Made by a program: the position numbers and the translations under genes. Of a stretch of DNA of 5,102 nt, positions 1 through 5,102 are shown one piece after another. Position 1 is the first letter of the stretch; the number at the start of each line of letters is the position of its first letter. This stretch comes from Oscillospiraceae bacterium (GTDB lineage: Bacteria; Bacillota_A; Clostridia; Monoglobales; WRBX01): the NCBI GenBank assembly GCA_009784335.1, contig WRBX01000061.1, forward strand, positions 1 to 5,102, read 5' to 3'. Under the pieces are notes generated by a model. It ran no database searches, had not been told where the DNA came from, and saw only the letters and a program-made list of their open reading frames with translations.

Positions 1-91
1 GACTATGATACATAGGAGGCTTGCACCCGCAATCAGGCTCATGATGGCATGTATCCATGCATCCGCAGCCGTCAAATCTCATTTCTTCCAT
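1..91 (-). CDS. Small Cys/His-rich protein, 5' part only (runs off left edge)
   Basis: The minus strand is open from ATG at 91-89 to the left edge, giving 30 codons. The peptide begins MEEMRFDGCGCMDTC and continues with HHEPDCGCKPPMYHS. It carries five cysteines (residues 9, 11, 15, 21, 23) and three histidines (16, 17, 29). The paired CxC motifs suggest metal binding or disulfide cross-linking, as in small spore-coat-like or metal-chelating proteins, but I do not recognise the family. A Shine-Dalgarno AAAGGA lies at 106-101, nine bases before the ATG, which fixes this start. An in-frame ATG at 109-107 would swallow that site and has none of its own. The gene is divergent from the large membrane-protein operon. 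The strong Shine-Dalgarno and uninterrupted frame argue that it is real, but only 91 bases are visible, so length and function are unknown. Confidence 0.6.
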   Translation of the reverse strand, partial: MEEMRFDGCGCMDTCHHEPDCGCKPPMYHS

Positions 92-100
92 TTTAGTTAT

Positions 101-106
101 TCCTTT
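101..106 (-). promoter_or_regulatory. Ribosome binding site of the Cys-rich gene
   Basis: AAAGGA on the minus strand, nine bases before the ATG at 91-89. It decides that start over the in-frame ATG at 109-107. Confidence 0.55.
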
Positions 107-124
107 CATTTAATGAATTCACCG

Positions 125-284
125 GCAGCAACATTCTTAAGATTTTACTATTATATTCGCCAGCGAAAATTTCAATAGGCAAGTGAAATTTTTCGGATTA
201 TGCTGGCGCCTATGCGGAAAATTTTGCGCAGCATATTGGAATTTGAGCAAGAAGATGATGGAAAAATCTTAAGAATGCTGCTGC
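125..284. repeat. Imperfect palindromic element with 22-bp inverted repeats (MITE- or REP-like)
   Basis: The left arm at 125-146 (GCAGCAACATTCTTAAGA...) is the reverse complement of the right arm at 263-284 in 21 of 22 positions. Outside the arms the similarity continues imperfectly: AATTC occurs at 116-120 and its complement GAATT at 285-289, with four extra bases on the left. Inside the arms are more self-complementary pieces: CGCCAGC 158-164 with GCTGGCG 202-208, AAAATTTCA 166-174 with TGAAATTTT 184-192, ATAGGC 175-180 with GCCTAT 208-213, and TATGCTG 199-205 with CAGCATA 229-235. Some pairings exclude each other. No reading frame of note fills the element. It lies between divergent genes, so it does not sit where a terminator for either would be. 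A miniature inverted-repeat transposable element or REP-type repeat is the best guess. A structured 5' leader of the leftward gene is the alternative. Confidence 0.6.
150..155 (-). promoter_or_regulatory. Possible -10 box of the leftward Cys-rich gene
   Basis: The minus strand reads exactly TATAAT at 155-150, about 60 bases before the start codon at 91. No convincing -35 box lies 16-18 bases upstream, and the match falls in AT-rich DNA within the palindromic element, so this is weak. If it is used, the left repeat arm would be in the 5' leader. Confidence 0.2.
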
Positions 285-334
285 GAATTATGGTGTTAGT
301 ATATAGTATTTTTTTGTTGGAAATATGTGAAAAC

Positions 335-363
335 TTGACAGTCACAATTTTGGAAAATATTGT
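335..363 (+). promoter_or_regulatory. Sigma-70/sigma-A type promoter of the membrane-protein operon
   Basis: A perfect -35 hexamer TTGACA (335-340) is followed after 17 bases by TATTGT (358-363), which matches the -10 consensus at four of six positions including its first and last T. Initiation would fall near 370, giving a very short leader of about 17 bases that begins just before the Shine-Dalgarno at 375-381. It is the only good rightward promoter seen in the window, and the three + strand genes that follow are closely spaced. Confidence 0.55.
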
Positions 364-374
364 AAAAGAACAAT

Positions 375-381
375 GAGGTGA
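375..381 (+). promoter_or_regulatory. Strong ribosome binding site that selects a TTG start
   Basis: GAGGTGA is a seven-base match to the anti-Shine-Dalgarno end of 16S rRNA. It is followed by five bases and then TTG at 387. The GTG at 378 lies inside this site, and the ATG at 373 is out of frame and meets TGA after two codons. TTG 387 is therefore the likely initiator. Confidence 0.7.
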
Positions 382-386
382 GCTAT

Positions 387-2081
387 TTGTTAAAGCTTTT
401 GCAATTCGAAAAAAAGGTCAAAATCACTAGTATAATTCTATCAATTTGGTTTTCTATCGTATTCATCCTCGGGCAGTCGCTCACAAAAAACGCCACCCTC
501 GATAGCGCACTGTCATGGTTCACTCTCATAAAACTTCCGCTATTTTTGATTCTGTTCTATATCATTTTCGGATTTCTATTCACCTATGCTCTCCGCTTCA
601 ATTGGCGCGGCAAGCCGTTCAAATTAAACTTTTGGTGGTGTTTCGGGCTAATATTCCTTGCATGGGTTCCATATTTATTCATATATTTCCCCAGCCTTGT
701 GCAATATGATGTCGGCGTGGAAATGAGCCAATTCGCGCGCCGCTGGCGGTGGGACACTTGGCATCCCGTCATCCATGTGCTATTTTTAAATTGGGTTTAT
801 TATATCGGCAAATTTATAACCGGAGGCAGCATCCTCGGCGGATTTTTCGTGCATTCAGTCGTGCAAATGTCAATCCTCGCTGCAACATTCGCTTATTCAA
901 TAAAGCGCTTGCGCGAGCATGGCGTTGCCGGCGTTTTTCTATGGGCGCTGCTGGCAATCTATATGTTCTTCCCGCAAAATCCCTATATGGGCATGATAAC
1001 GATTAAAGATACTCTCTTTACTTGCTTCTGCGTTTTCTTCTTTTTGAAGACCATTGATTTTATCAAAACGCAATCTACCAAGAACCTGATTTGGTTTATT
1101 ATAACCGGATTTCTCTTCTGCATCGGCCGCAAAAATGGTGCCATTGCATTTTATGCATCGGCTCCGTTTCTGCTCATTTTCCTATGGCAAAAAGCGACCA
1201 CAACCAAAATTTACCGCCGATTTATCGTAGGCTTTGAGCCATTTTTCAAAGGCGAATACTCATATCATCGCATGGCTCGCGCATCGCAAAATGCTTGGAC
1301 AAGAAATAGAATGATGATTATCGGCTTGGCAGGCATAATAATTCTAAATATAGTTTTCAATCTTTCGTTGCCGCTTTTCGATATAGCAAAAGGCAACTCC
1401 CGCGAGGCATATTCAATCCCAATGATGCAGGTTTATAAAACTTACACCACGAAAAATCTGCCGGAAGAGCAAAGGCAGCTTATTGAAAATCTCTTTGGCA
1501 ACCCGGGAGATTGGAATGCTTTTAATGCTCATTTTGCCGATAAAGTGAAAGACCGCTTTGACACAAGAGCTTTTGATAATAACAAATCAAAATATATTAA
1601 GCTATATTTTAATCTATTCGCAAAATATCCGGCAGAATTCCTGGCAACTGCTCTAAATTTAAACATCTACTATTGGTACCCTGCATCCGAAGTGCCTGCC
1701 GCCGGCTCGCGCTCAAGCTACATGGAGCGAATCGACATCAACCCAACATGGTGGCTGGAAGAAAAGCTAATCATAGGCCGCGAAACATCAAAATGGCTTT
1801 GGGCACTGGAAGTTCTTGAAGATTTTTATCCAATGAAATTCGCGAAATACCTGCCGTTCCTGCTGCCGTCTTTCGCAATCTACCTCAGCCTATTCGCCGC
1901 TATAATTCTGCTATTAAAGCGACGCAAATCATGGGTACTGCTGTTCCCGTTGCTATTCATGTGGATAACAATCGTCGCCGGCCCCGTAACAGATGCCCGC
2001 TATAATTATCCATTCACGATTCTTGCCCCGATTTTGTTGCTATATGCGTTGTATGAAAAAACGAAAAGCCTTAATGAATGA
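387..2081 (+). CDS. DUF6020-type polytopic membrane protein, putative GT-C-like glycosyltransferase
   Basis: This encodes 564 residues from TTG 387; the longest frame opens at GTG 378. About 12-13 membrane segments are visible. TM1-3 lie near residues 13-32, 46-69 and 83-102, with a second cluster between about 128 and 268. One segment lies near 309-330 and three C-terminal segments near 488-511, 516-532 and 540-556. Features I associate with DUF6020 proteins, in order: a Tyr-Asp pair (107-108) in the loop after TM3, then WHP (125-127); FFP followed by TIKDTLF (205-211); GRKNG (247-251); SIPMMQ (343-348) in a soluble segment; ADKVKD (384-389); and a C-terminal ARYNYPF (537-543). The layout resembles GT-C glycosyltransferases that use lipid-linked sugars, with the loop Asp108 a candidate catalytic residue. 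That role is inference. Family assignment is from recalled motifs, not a search. It is the first gene of the apparent operon. The last two codons and the stop lie within the heptamer repeat that follows. Confidence 0.85.
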   Translation: MLKLLQFEKKVKITSIILSIWFSIVFILGQSLTKNATLDSALSWFTLIKLPLFLILFYIIFGFLFTYALRFNWRGKPFKLNFWWCFGLIFLAWVPYLFIYFPSLVQYDVGVEMSQFARRWRWDTWHPVIHVLFLNWVYYIGKFITGGSILGGFFVHSVVQMSILAATFAYSIKRLREHGVAGVFLWALLAIYMFFPQNPYMGMITIKDTLFTCFCVFFFLKTIDFIKTQSTKNLIWFIITGFLFCIGRKNGAIAFYASAPFLLIFLWQKATTTKIYRRFIVGFEPFFKGEYSYHRMARASQNAWTRNRMMIIGLAGIIILNIVFNLSLPLFDIAKGNSREAYSIPMMQVYKTYTTKNLPEEQRQLIENLFGNPGDWNAFNAHFADKVKDRFDTRAFDNNKSKYIKLYFNLFAKYPAEFLATALNLNIYYWYPASEVPAAGSRSSYMERIDINPTWWLEEKLIIGRETSKWLWALEVLEDFYPMKFAKYLPFLLPSFAIYLSLFAAIILLLKRRKSWVLLFPLLFMWITIVAGPVTDARYNYPFTILAPILLLYALYEKTKSLNE

Positions 2082-2165
2082 TGAAAAATTAAGAATGAAT
2101 AATGAATAATATTTCGCCTTTTGTTAGATTATTCACTATTCATTATTCATCATTCATTATTCATT
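2073..2165. repeat. Opposed arrays of a 7-bp unit forming a long AT-rich hairpin
   Basis: The left arm (2073-2107) reads as five 7-base units: AATGAAT, GATGAAA, AATTAAG, AATGAAT, AATGAAT. The right arm (2131-2165) is five units on the opposite strand: ATTCACT, ATTCATT, ATTCATC, ATTCATT, ATTCATT. Aligned as an inverted repeat, units 1 and 4 pair perfectly, unit 5 has one mismatch, and units 2 and 3 are degenerate, so a stem of about 35-38 bp with a loop near 2111-2129 is possible. The element carries the TGA stop of the upstream gene (2079-2081) and ends one base before the AAGGAG of the next gene. There is no GC-rich stem followed by a T-run, so it does not look like an intrinsic terminator. 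Similar short AT-rich unit arrays occur between genes of some Bacillota (recollection, not checked). Confidence 0.75.
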
Positions 2166-2166
2166 A

Positions 2167-2172
2167 AAGGAG
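2167..2172 (+). promoter_or_regulatory. Ribosome binding site deciding ATG 2181
   Basis: AAGGAG followed by eight bases and ATG at 2181. The frame is also open upstream to a TTG at 2121, but those 20 codons merely translate the heptamer repeat (LFIIHHSLFI...), and that TTG has no comparable site. Confidence 0.8.
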
Positions 2173-2180
2173 AACATAGA

Positions 2181-3887
2181 ATGAAAGAAATTTTGAATAA
2201 TAAAGTTATTAAATATGCTCTATTCTATTTGGGAGCCTTGCTGCTCTGCTTATTATCAATCTGGCCATACCTTAACAATGGCTACATCATGGCCTATCGC
2301 GGCGGCGGCGGCGATGATATAGTCTTCCATATTCCTAACCTGCTTGCTTTGGCAGAAAAAATCAAAATGCTCGATTTCACGCCAATCTACTGGTTTTTAG
2401 GCAATGGTAACAGCCCCATAACTCCGCTTTTCTACCCACAGCTATTCACCCTGCCCGCCGCTGCTTTAATCGCAATGTCCATCCCGGCAATCATCGCCTG
2501 GAAAATCTACATCTTCATGGTCACATTCGTAACTTTCCTAGTCACCTACTTCGTTGCAAAAAAGTTTTTTCATAAGCCGATTTTTGCATGGATTTGCGGA
2601 ATTCTCTATATCTTCGCTATCTACCGCATCGGCAACATCTATAACCGTGCAGCCATCGGAGAAGTGCTCTCTTGCATGATATTGCCTTTGTTTCTATACG
2701 CAATCTATGAAATCCTATATAACAAAAAGCATGGCAAATGGTATCTAATTCCGCTGGTATTCTTCGCAGTATTAAATGCGCATATGGTATCCGCTTTCTT
2801 CTGTGCAATCCTGCTGGCAATATATTTAATCGCAAGGGCGCCCAAAATCATCAAAAACAAAAAGCTCCTCATTTCTCTCTCTCTTGCATTCTTGTTTTGC
2901 GTTTTAGTCTCGCTTACAATGACAATTCCGCAATTTGAGCAGCGGCTTATCCAAAAGTTTGTCTCGCCCGCACCATGGACAATTATGAGCGAAATGGCAG
3001 TGAAGCTCACAAATGCATTCCAAAATACTATTGAAGGAAGAGCTGATAATTGGTCAATCGGCATTGCATTTTGTTTTGTGCCGCTTTTCGCTCTAATGTT
3101 TTTCCGAAAAGAAGAAAACAAAACCCGCAGAAAATTCTTTTTGCATACCCTAATCGCTCTGGCCATCTTCGCATTTTTCTCCATCGACCACTTCTTTGAC
3201 CTTAAAACAATCGGCGCATTTTATGACCTTTTTCAATTCCCGTTTAGGCTGTTTATTATCGTCACCCTGCTTGCGTGCTTTGTGCTAACCTATAACATAA
3301 AGCAATTCTGCGAGTGGGTAAAATTTGGGCAGATTGTATCGTTCATTATTGTCGCCCTATTGCTTGTCAATTCCTTTAATGTCGTCTATCAGCAAAAAGA
3401 TAGATATCTCGGCAAAAAAGATAACGGCTGGTTCTGGACACGAACCAATTTCACGCCAACCGAAGTAATTTGCACCGATTATTATCCAAAAGATTTCAAA
3501 ACCCGCGCTGATTTTTATCCCAAAAATGTCAAGGAAGCCGACGGCGAAACCGAATATAACACAAAGTTCAATGGAAAGCAGTTTTCTGTTGAATATAACG
3601 GCGGCAACGATATCGCTCTAATCGCACCGGCAGTCTACTATAAGGGATACAGCGCGAAATTTATCGCCGATAACGGCAAGAAAATAAAGCTTCAAACTCA
3701 TCGCACAGGTGACGCAAAGCTTGCAATTCACGGCACAAAAGCCGATGGAACCGGAAAAATCGTGATTAAATATGCCGGCACATTCTGGCAACATTTTTCA
3801 AATATTATCACTTGGCTAAGTGTGGCTTTCCTAATTATAGTAGGACATAGATATCGCAGAAGGGAGCGGCAAAATGAGATACATTAA
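2181..3887 (+). CDS. YfhO/PF10131-like multi-membrane protein, first of two tandem paralogues
   Basis: This encodes 568 residues from ATG 2181. One membrane segment near 11-30 is followed by a loop with GGGGDDIVFH (41-50), PN (52-53), GNGNSPITPLFYP (74-86). About ten more segments follow between roughly 84 and 400. Other landmarks are ILYIFAIYRIG (141-151), GE (160-161), NAH (199-201), EQR (253-255), PAPW (263-266), WSIGIAF (291-297) and QFPFR (352-356). A soluble tail of about 135 residues (403-538), rich in Tyr and predicted beta strands, contains YYKGYSAKF (486-494), and a last membrane segment lies near 539-556 before a basic end. This order matches my memory of YfhO-type and PF10131 membrane proteins, a GT-C-like group linked to glycosylation of surface polymers. 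YfhO itself is longer. The acidic pair Asp45-Asp46 is a candidate active site by analogy. Substrate is unknown. The gene lies 99 bases after the DUF6020 gene and overlaps the next gene by 14. Confidence 0.85.
   Translation: MKEILNNKVIKYALFYLGALLLCLLSIWPYLNNGYIMAYRGGGGDDIVFHIPNLLALAEKIKMLDFTPIYWFLGNGNSPITPLFYPQLFTLPAAALIAMSIPAIIAWKIYIFMVTFVTFLVTYFVAKKFFHKPIFAWICGILYIFAIYRIGNIYNRAAIGEVLSCMILPLFLYAIYEILYNKKHGKWYLIPLVFFAVLNAHMVSAFFCAILLAIYLIARAPKIIKNKKLLISLSLAFLFCVLVSLTMTIPQFEQRLIQKFVSPAPWTIMSEMAVKLTNAFQNTIEGRADNWSIGIAFCFVPLFALMFFRKEENKTRRKFFLHTLIALAIFAFFSIDHFFDLKTIGAFYDLFQFPFRLFIIVTLLACFVLTYNIKQFCEWVKFGQIVSFIIVALLLVNSFNVVYQQKDRYLGKKDNGWFWTRTNFTPTEVICTDYYPKDFKTRADFYPKNVKEADGETEYNTKFNGKQFSVEYNGGNDIALIAPAVYYKGYSAKFIADNGKKIKLQTHRTGDAKLAIHGTKADGTGKIVIKYAGTFWQHFSNIITWLSVAFLIIVGHRYRRRERQNEIH
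2301..2312 (+). repeat. In-frame (GGC)4 tract
   Basis: Four consecutive GGC codons encode Gly41-44, directly before the conserved Asp45-Asp46. The paralogue at 3874 has only two Gly at this place. Trinucleotide runs can expand or contract without shifting the frame. Confidence 0.6.
3861..3866 (+). promoter_or_regulatory. Ribosome binding site of the third membrane-protein gene, inside the upstream gene
   Basis: AGGGAG followed by seven bases and ATG at 3874. It lies within the last codons of the preceding gene, so ribosomes finishing that gene pass over it. Coupled translation is likely. Confidence 0.7.
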
Positions 3888-5102
3888 AATAGCATCGTTT
3901 TGGATATTCTCGCTGGCCTTGGCATATCTTGCAACCCTACCATATATGAACTCATTCGCAATCGGCGGTGATGATGCCTGCAAACATGCTCCCAATATAA
4001 TGGCGCTGGCAGATGAAATAAAAGCCGGGCGCTTCCCCTTCGGCGTGATGTCCAGCTCGCGCATGGGCAACGGGCTAATCACTCCACTTTTGTATCCCTG
4101 TATGTTTTCATCCATAGCATCATGGCTAATCGCATTTGGCGTGAACTCAGTTTTGGCAACCAAAATATTTATCTTCCTCCTAAATTTCGCTACTATTCTA
4201 ATAACATTTTGGTCGGCAAGAAAAATCACAAAATCCACTGGAGCAAGCTGGGTAATCGCAATTCTCTACACCTTTGCAGTTTATAGAATCGGCGATATTT
4301 ATTTCCGCTTTGCACTTGGCGAATTCGTGGTTATGACCTTTTTGCCCCTTGTTTTATATAGCATCTACAACATTTTCTACGAGGAAAAAATCAAAATTTG
4401 GTTATTTCCGCTTGCCTTTTTCTGCGTAGTGAACTCGCATTTGATAACCACGACATTTGTTTTCATGTTTTTCATGGTGCTTCTGCTTGCAAATATCCAT
4501 AAAATTGTTTGGATAAAAGAGCGCAAATTTTTTATTAACAAAAAAATATTTTTTGATTTACTCAAAATCGCAGGGCTAACTATTCTCCTATCCATAGGCT
4601 TTTTACTTCCTATGCTCGAGCAAAGATATGGCAGGCTTGTCCTCCCCGGCCCATGGAACATGATTGATAATCACTACGATTTAAAAAGGGTTTTCTCAAA
4701 TGATTTATCTCGTTCAATCGGAACTTGGGGAATCGGAATTGCTTTTGGTTTACTCTCGCTGGTTATCATCCCATGGAAAAAAGTCAAAAACAAACACTTT
4801 TTTGCCACCTGCATCATTATCGCAGCTGCATCTTTTTTAATGACAACAAAATATGTTCCATGGTCGCAGCTCGATAAAGATTTCTTCAATAAGCTTTTCA
4901 GCTATATCCAATTCCCTTGGCGTTTCCATACCATTTTCATTCTTTTTGCAAGTTTCATTTGTGGTATCGCTCTGAAAAGCACTCTTGATTATATCAAGTG
5001 GAATAATGTAAAAGCAGTGCTCTATGGAATAATTATAGCAGCTTTGGTCGTAAATGCTCATAGTTTCATCTCGAAAATTGATGTCCGTAAGCATTTTTAT
5101 GA
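3874..5102 (+). CDS. YfhO/PF10131-like multi-membrane protein, second tandem paralogue (3' end missing)
   Basis: The frame is open from ATG 3874 to the right edge: 409 complete codons with no stop. It is a clear paralogue of the preceding gene. GGDDACKHAPN (31-41) matches GGDDIVFHIPN, and over the 20-residue block starting there 12 are identical. ILYTFAVYRIGDIYFR (130-145) matches its partner, with 15 of 21 identical through GE (149-150). GNGLITPLLYP (65-75), NSH (187-189), EQR (249-251), PGPW (258-261), WGIGIAF (285-291) and QFPWR (346-350) recur in the same order. Roughly 11 membrane segments are visible. By analogy a C-terminal soluble beta-rich tail and final membrane segment should follow outside the window. 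Asp33-Asp34 in the first loop are candidate catalytic residues. The same GT-C-like surface-glycan role is inferred. The start is supported by AGGGAG at 3861-3866. The 14-base overlap with the upstream stop indicates one transcript and probable coupling. The protein identity level suggests an old duplication. Confidence 0.85.
   Translation, partial: MRYIKIASFWIFSLALAYLATLPYMNSFAIGGDDACKHAPNIMALADEIKAGRFPFGVMSSSRMGNGLITPLLYPCMFSSIASWLIAFGVNSVLATKIFIFLLNFATILITFWSARKITKSTGASWVIAILYTFAVYRIGDIYFRFALGEFVVMTFLPLVLYSIYNIFYEEKIKIWLFPLAFFCVVNSHLITTTFVFMFFMVLLLANIHKIVWIKERKFFINKKIFFDLLKIAGLTILLSIGFLLPMLEQRYGRLVLPGPWNMIDNHYDLKRVFSNDLSRSIGTWGIGIAFGLLSLVIIPWKKVKNKHFFATCIIIAAASFLMTTKYVPWSQLDKDFFNKLFSYIQFPWRFHTIFILFASFICGIALKSTLDYIKWNNVKAVLYGIIIAALVVNAHSFISKIDVRKHFY

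Noticed and set aside
125..284. Bidirectional terminator
   Set aside because: Both flanking genes point away from the element, so no transcript known here ends in it.
378..386. GTG 378 as the start of the DUF6020 gene
   Set aside because: It lies within the Shine-Dalgarno for TTG 387 and has no ribosome site of its own.
515..1006. Small + and - frames within the DUF6020 gene (515-709, 584-772, 749-1006)
   Set aside because: They overlap the strongly coding frame, lack ribosome sites of note and show no family features.
2073..2165. Intrinsic terminator or CRISPR-like array between the first two large genes
   Set aside because: The stem is AT-rich without a following T-run, and the units are 7 bp with no spacers, so neither label fits.
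2121..2180. Extension of the second membrane-protein gene to TTG 2121
   Set aside because: The extra 20 codons are a translation of the heptamer repeat and loop; AAGGAG at 2167-2172 clearly serves ATG 2181.
2705..3184. 159-codon minus-strand open frame
   Set aside because: It is antisense to a well-supported membrane-protein gene, with no recognisable domain and a composition expected of a shadow frame.
3831..5094. Series of minus-strand open frames (3831-4238, 4377-4661, 4674-4889, 4837-5094)
   Set aside because: All lie opposite the third membrane-protein gene, whose + strand frame is open to the window edge and matches its paralogue motif by motif.

Overview
The window is a moderately AT-rich bacterial segment with strong Shine-Dalgarno sites (GAGGTGA, AAGGAG, AGGGAG). 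Coding runs mainly on the + strand. Three long genes for polytopic membrane proteins fill about 90% of it, and the start of a small cysteine-rich gene reads leftward off the left edge. The gene families, the purine-rich ribosome binding sites and a TTG start suggest Bacillota (perhaps a clostridial lineage). This is an inference from style; no marker gene is present.

Layout. (1) Positions 1-91, minus strand: the first 30 codons of a Cys/His-rich small protein. (2) Positions 92-386: a divergent intergenic region. It holds an imperfect palindrome of about 160 bp bounded by 22-bp inverted repeats (125-146 / 263-284, 21 of 22 matching), with further nested stems inside, and then a promoter (TTGACA, 17 bp, TATTGT) facing right. 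(3) Positions 387-2081: a DUF6020-type membrane protein of 564 residues, best started at a TTG codon behind a near-perfect Shine-Dalgarno. (4) Positions 2073-2165: two opposed arrays of an AT-rich 7-bp unit that can fold as a long hairpin. The array supplies the stop codon of the first gene and ends just before the ribosome binding site of the second. (5) Positions 2181-3887: a YfhO / PF10131-like multi-membrane protein of 568 residues. (6) Position 3874 to the right edge: a second, tandem paralogue of that protein (409 codons visible, 3' end missing), overlapping the previous stop by 14 nt and so probably translationally coupled.

The three large genes look like one transcription unit driven from about position 335. 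All have the architecture of GT-C-type, polyprenyl-phosphate-sugar-dependent glycosyltransferases or related surface-polymer membrane enzymes: many membrane segments and an acidic motif in an early loop predicted to be external. A joint role in decorating a cell-surface glycan, lipid or protein is the most economical reading. Substrate and activity cannot be read from the sequence. I found no tRNA, rRNA, CRISPR array or transposase gene.
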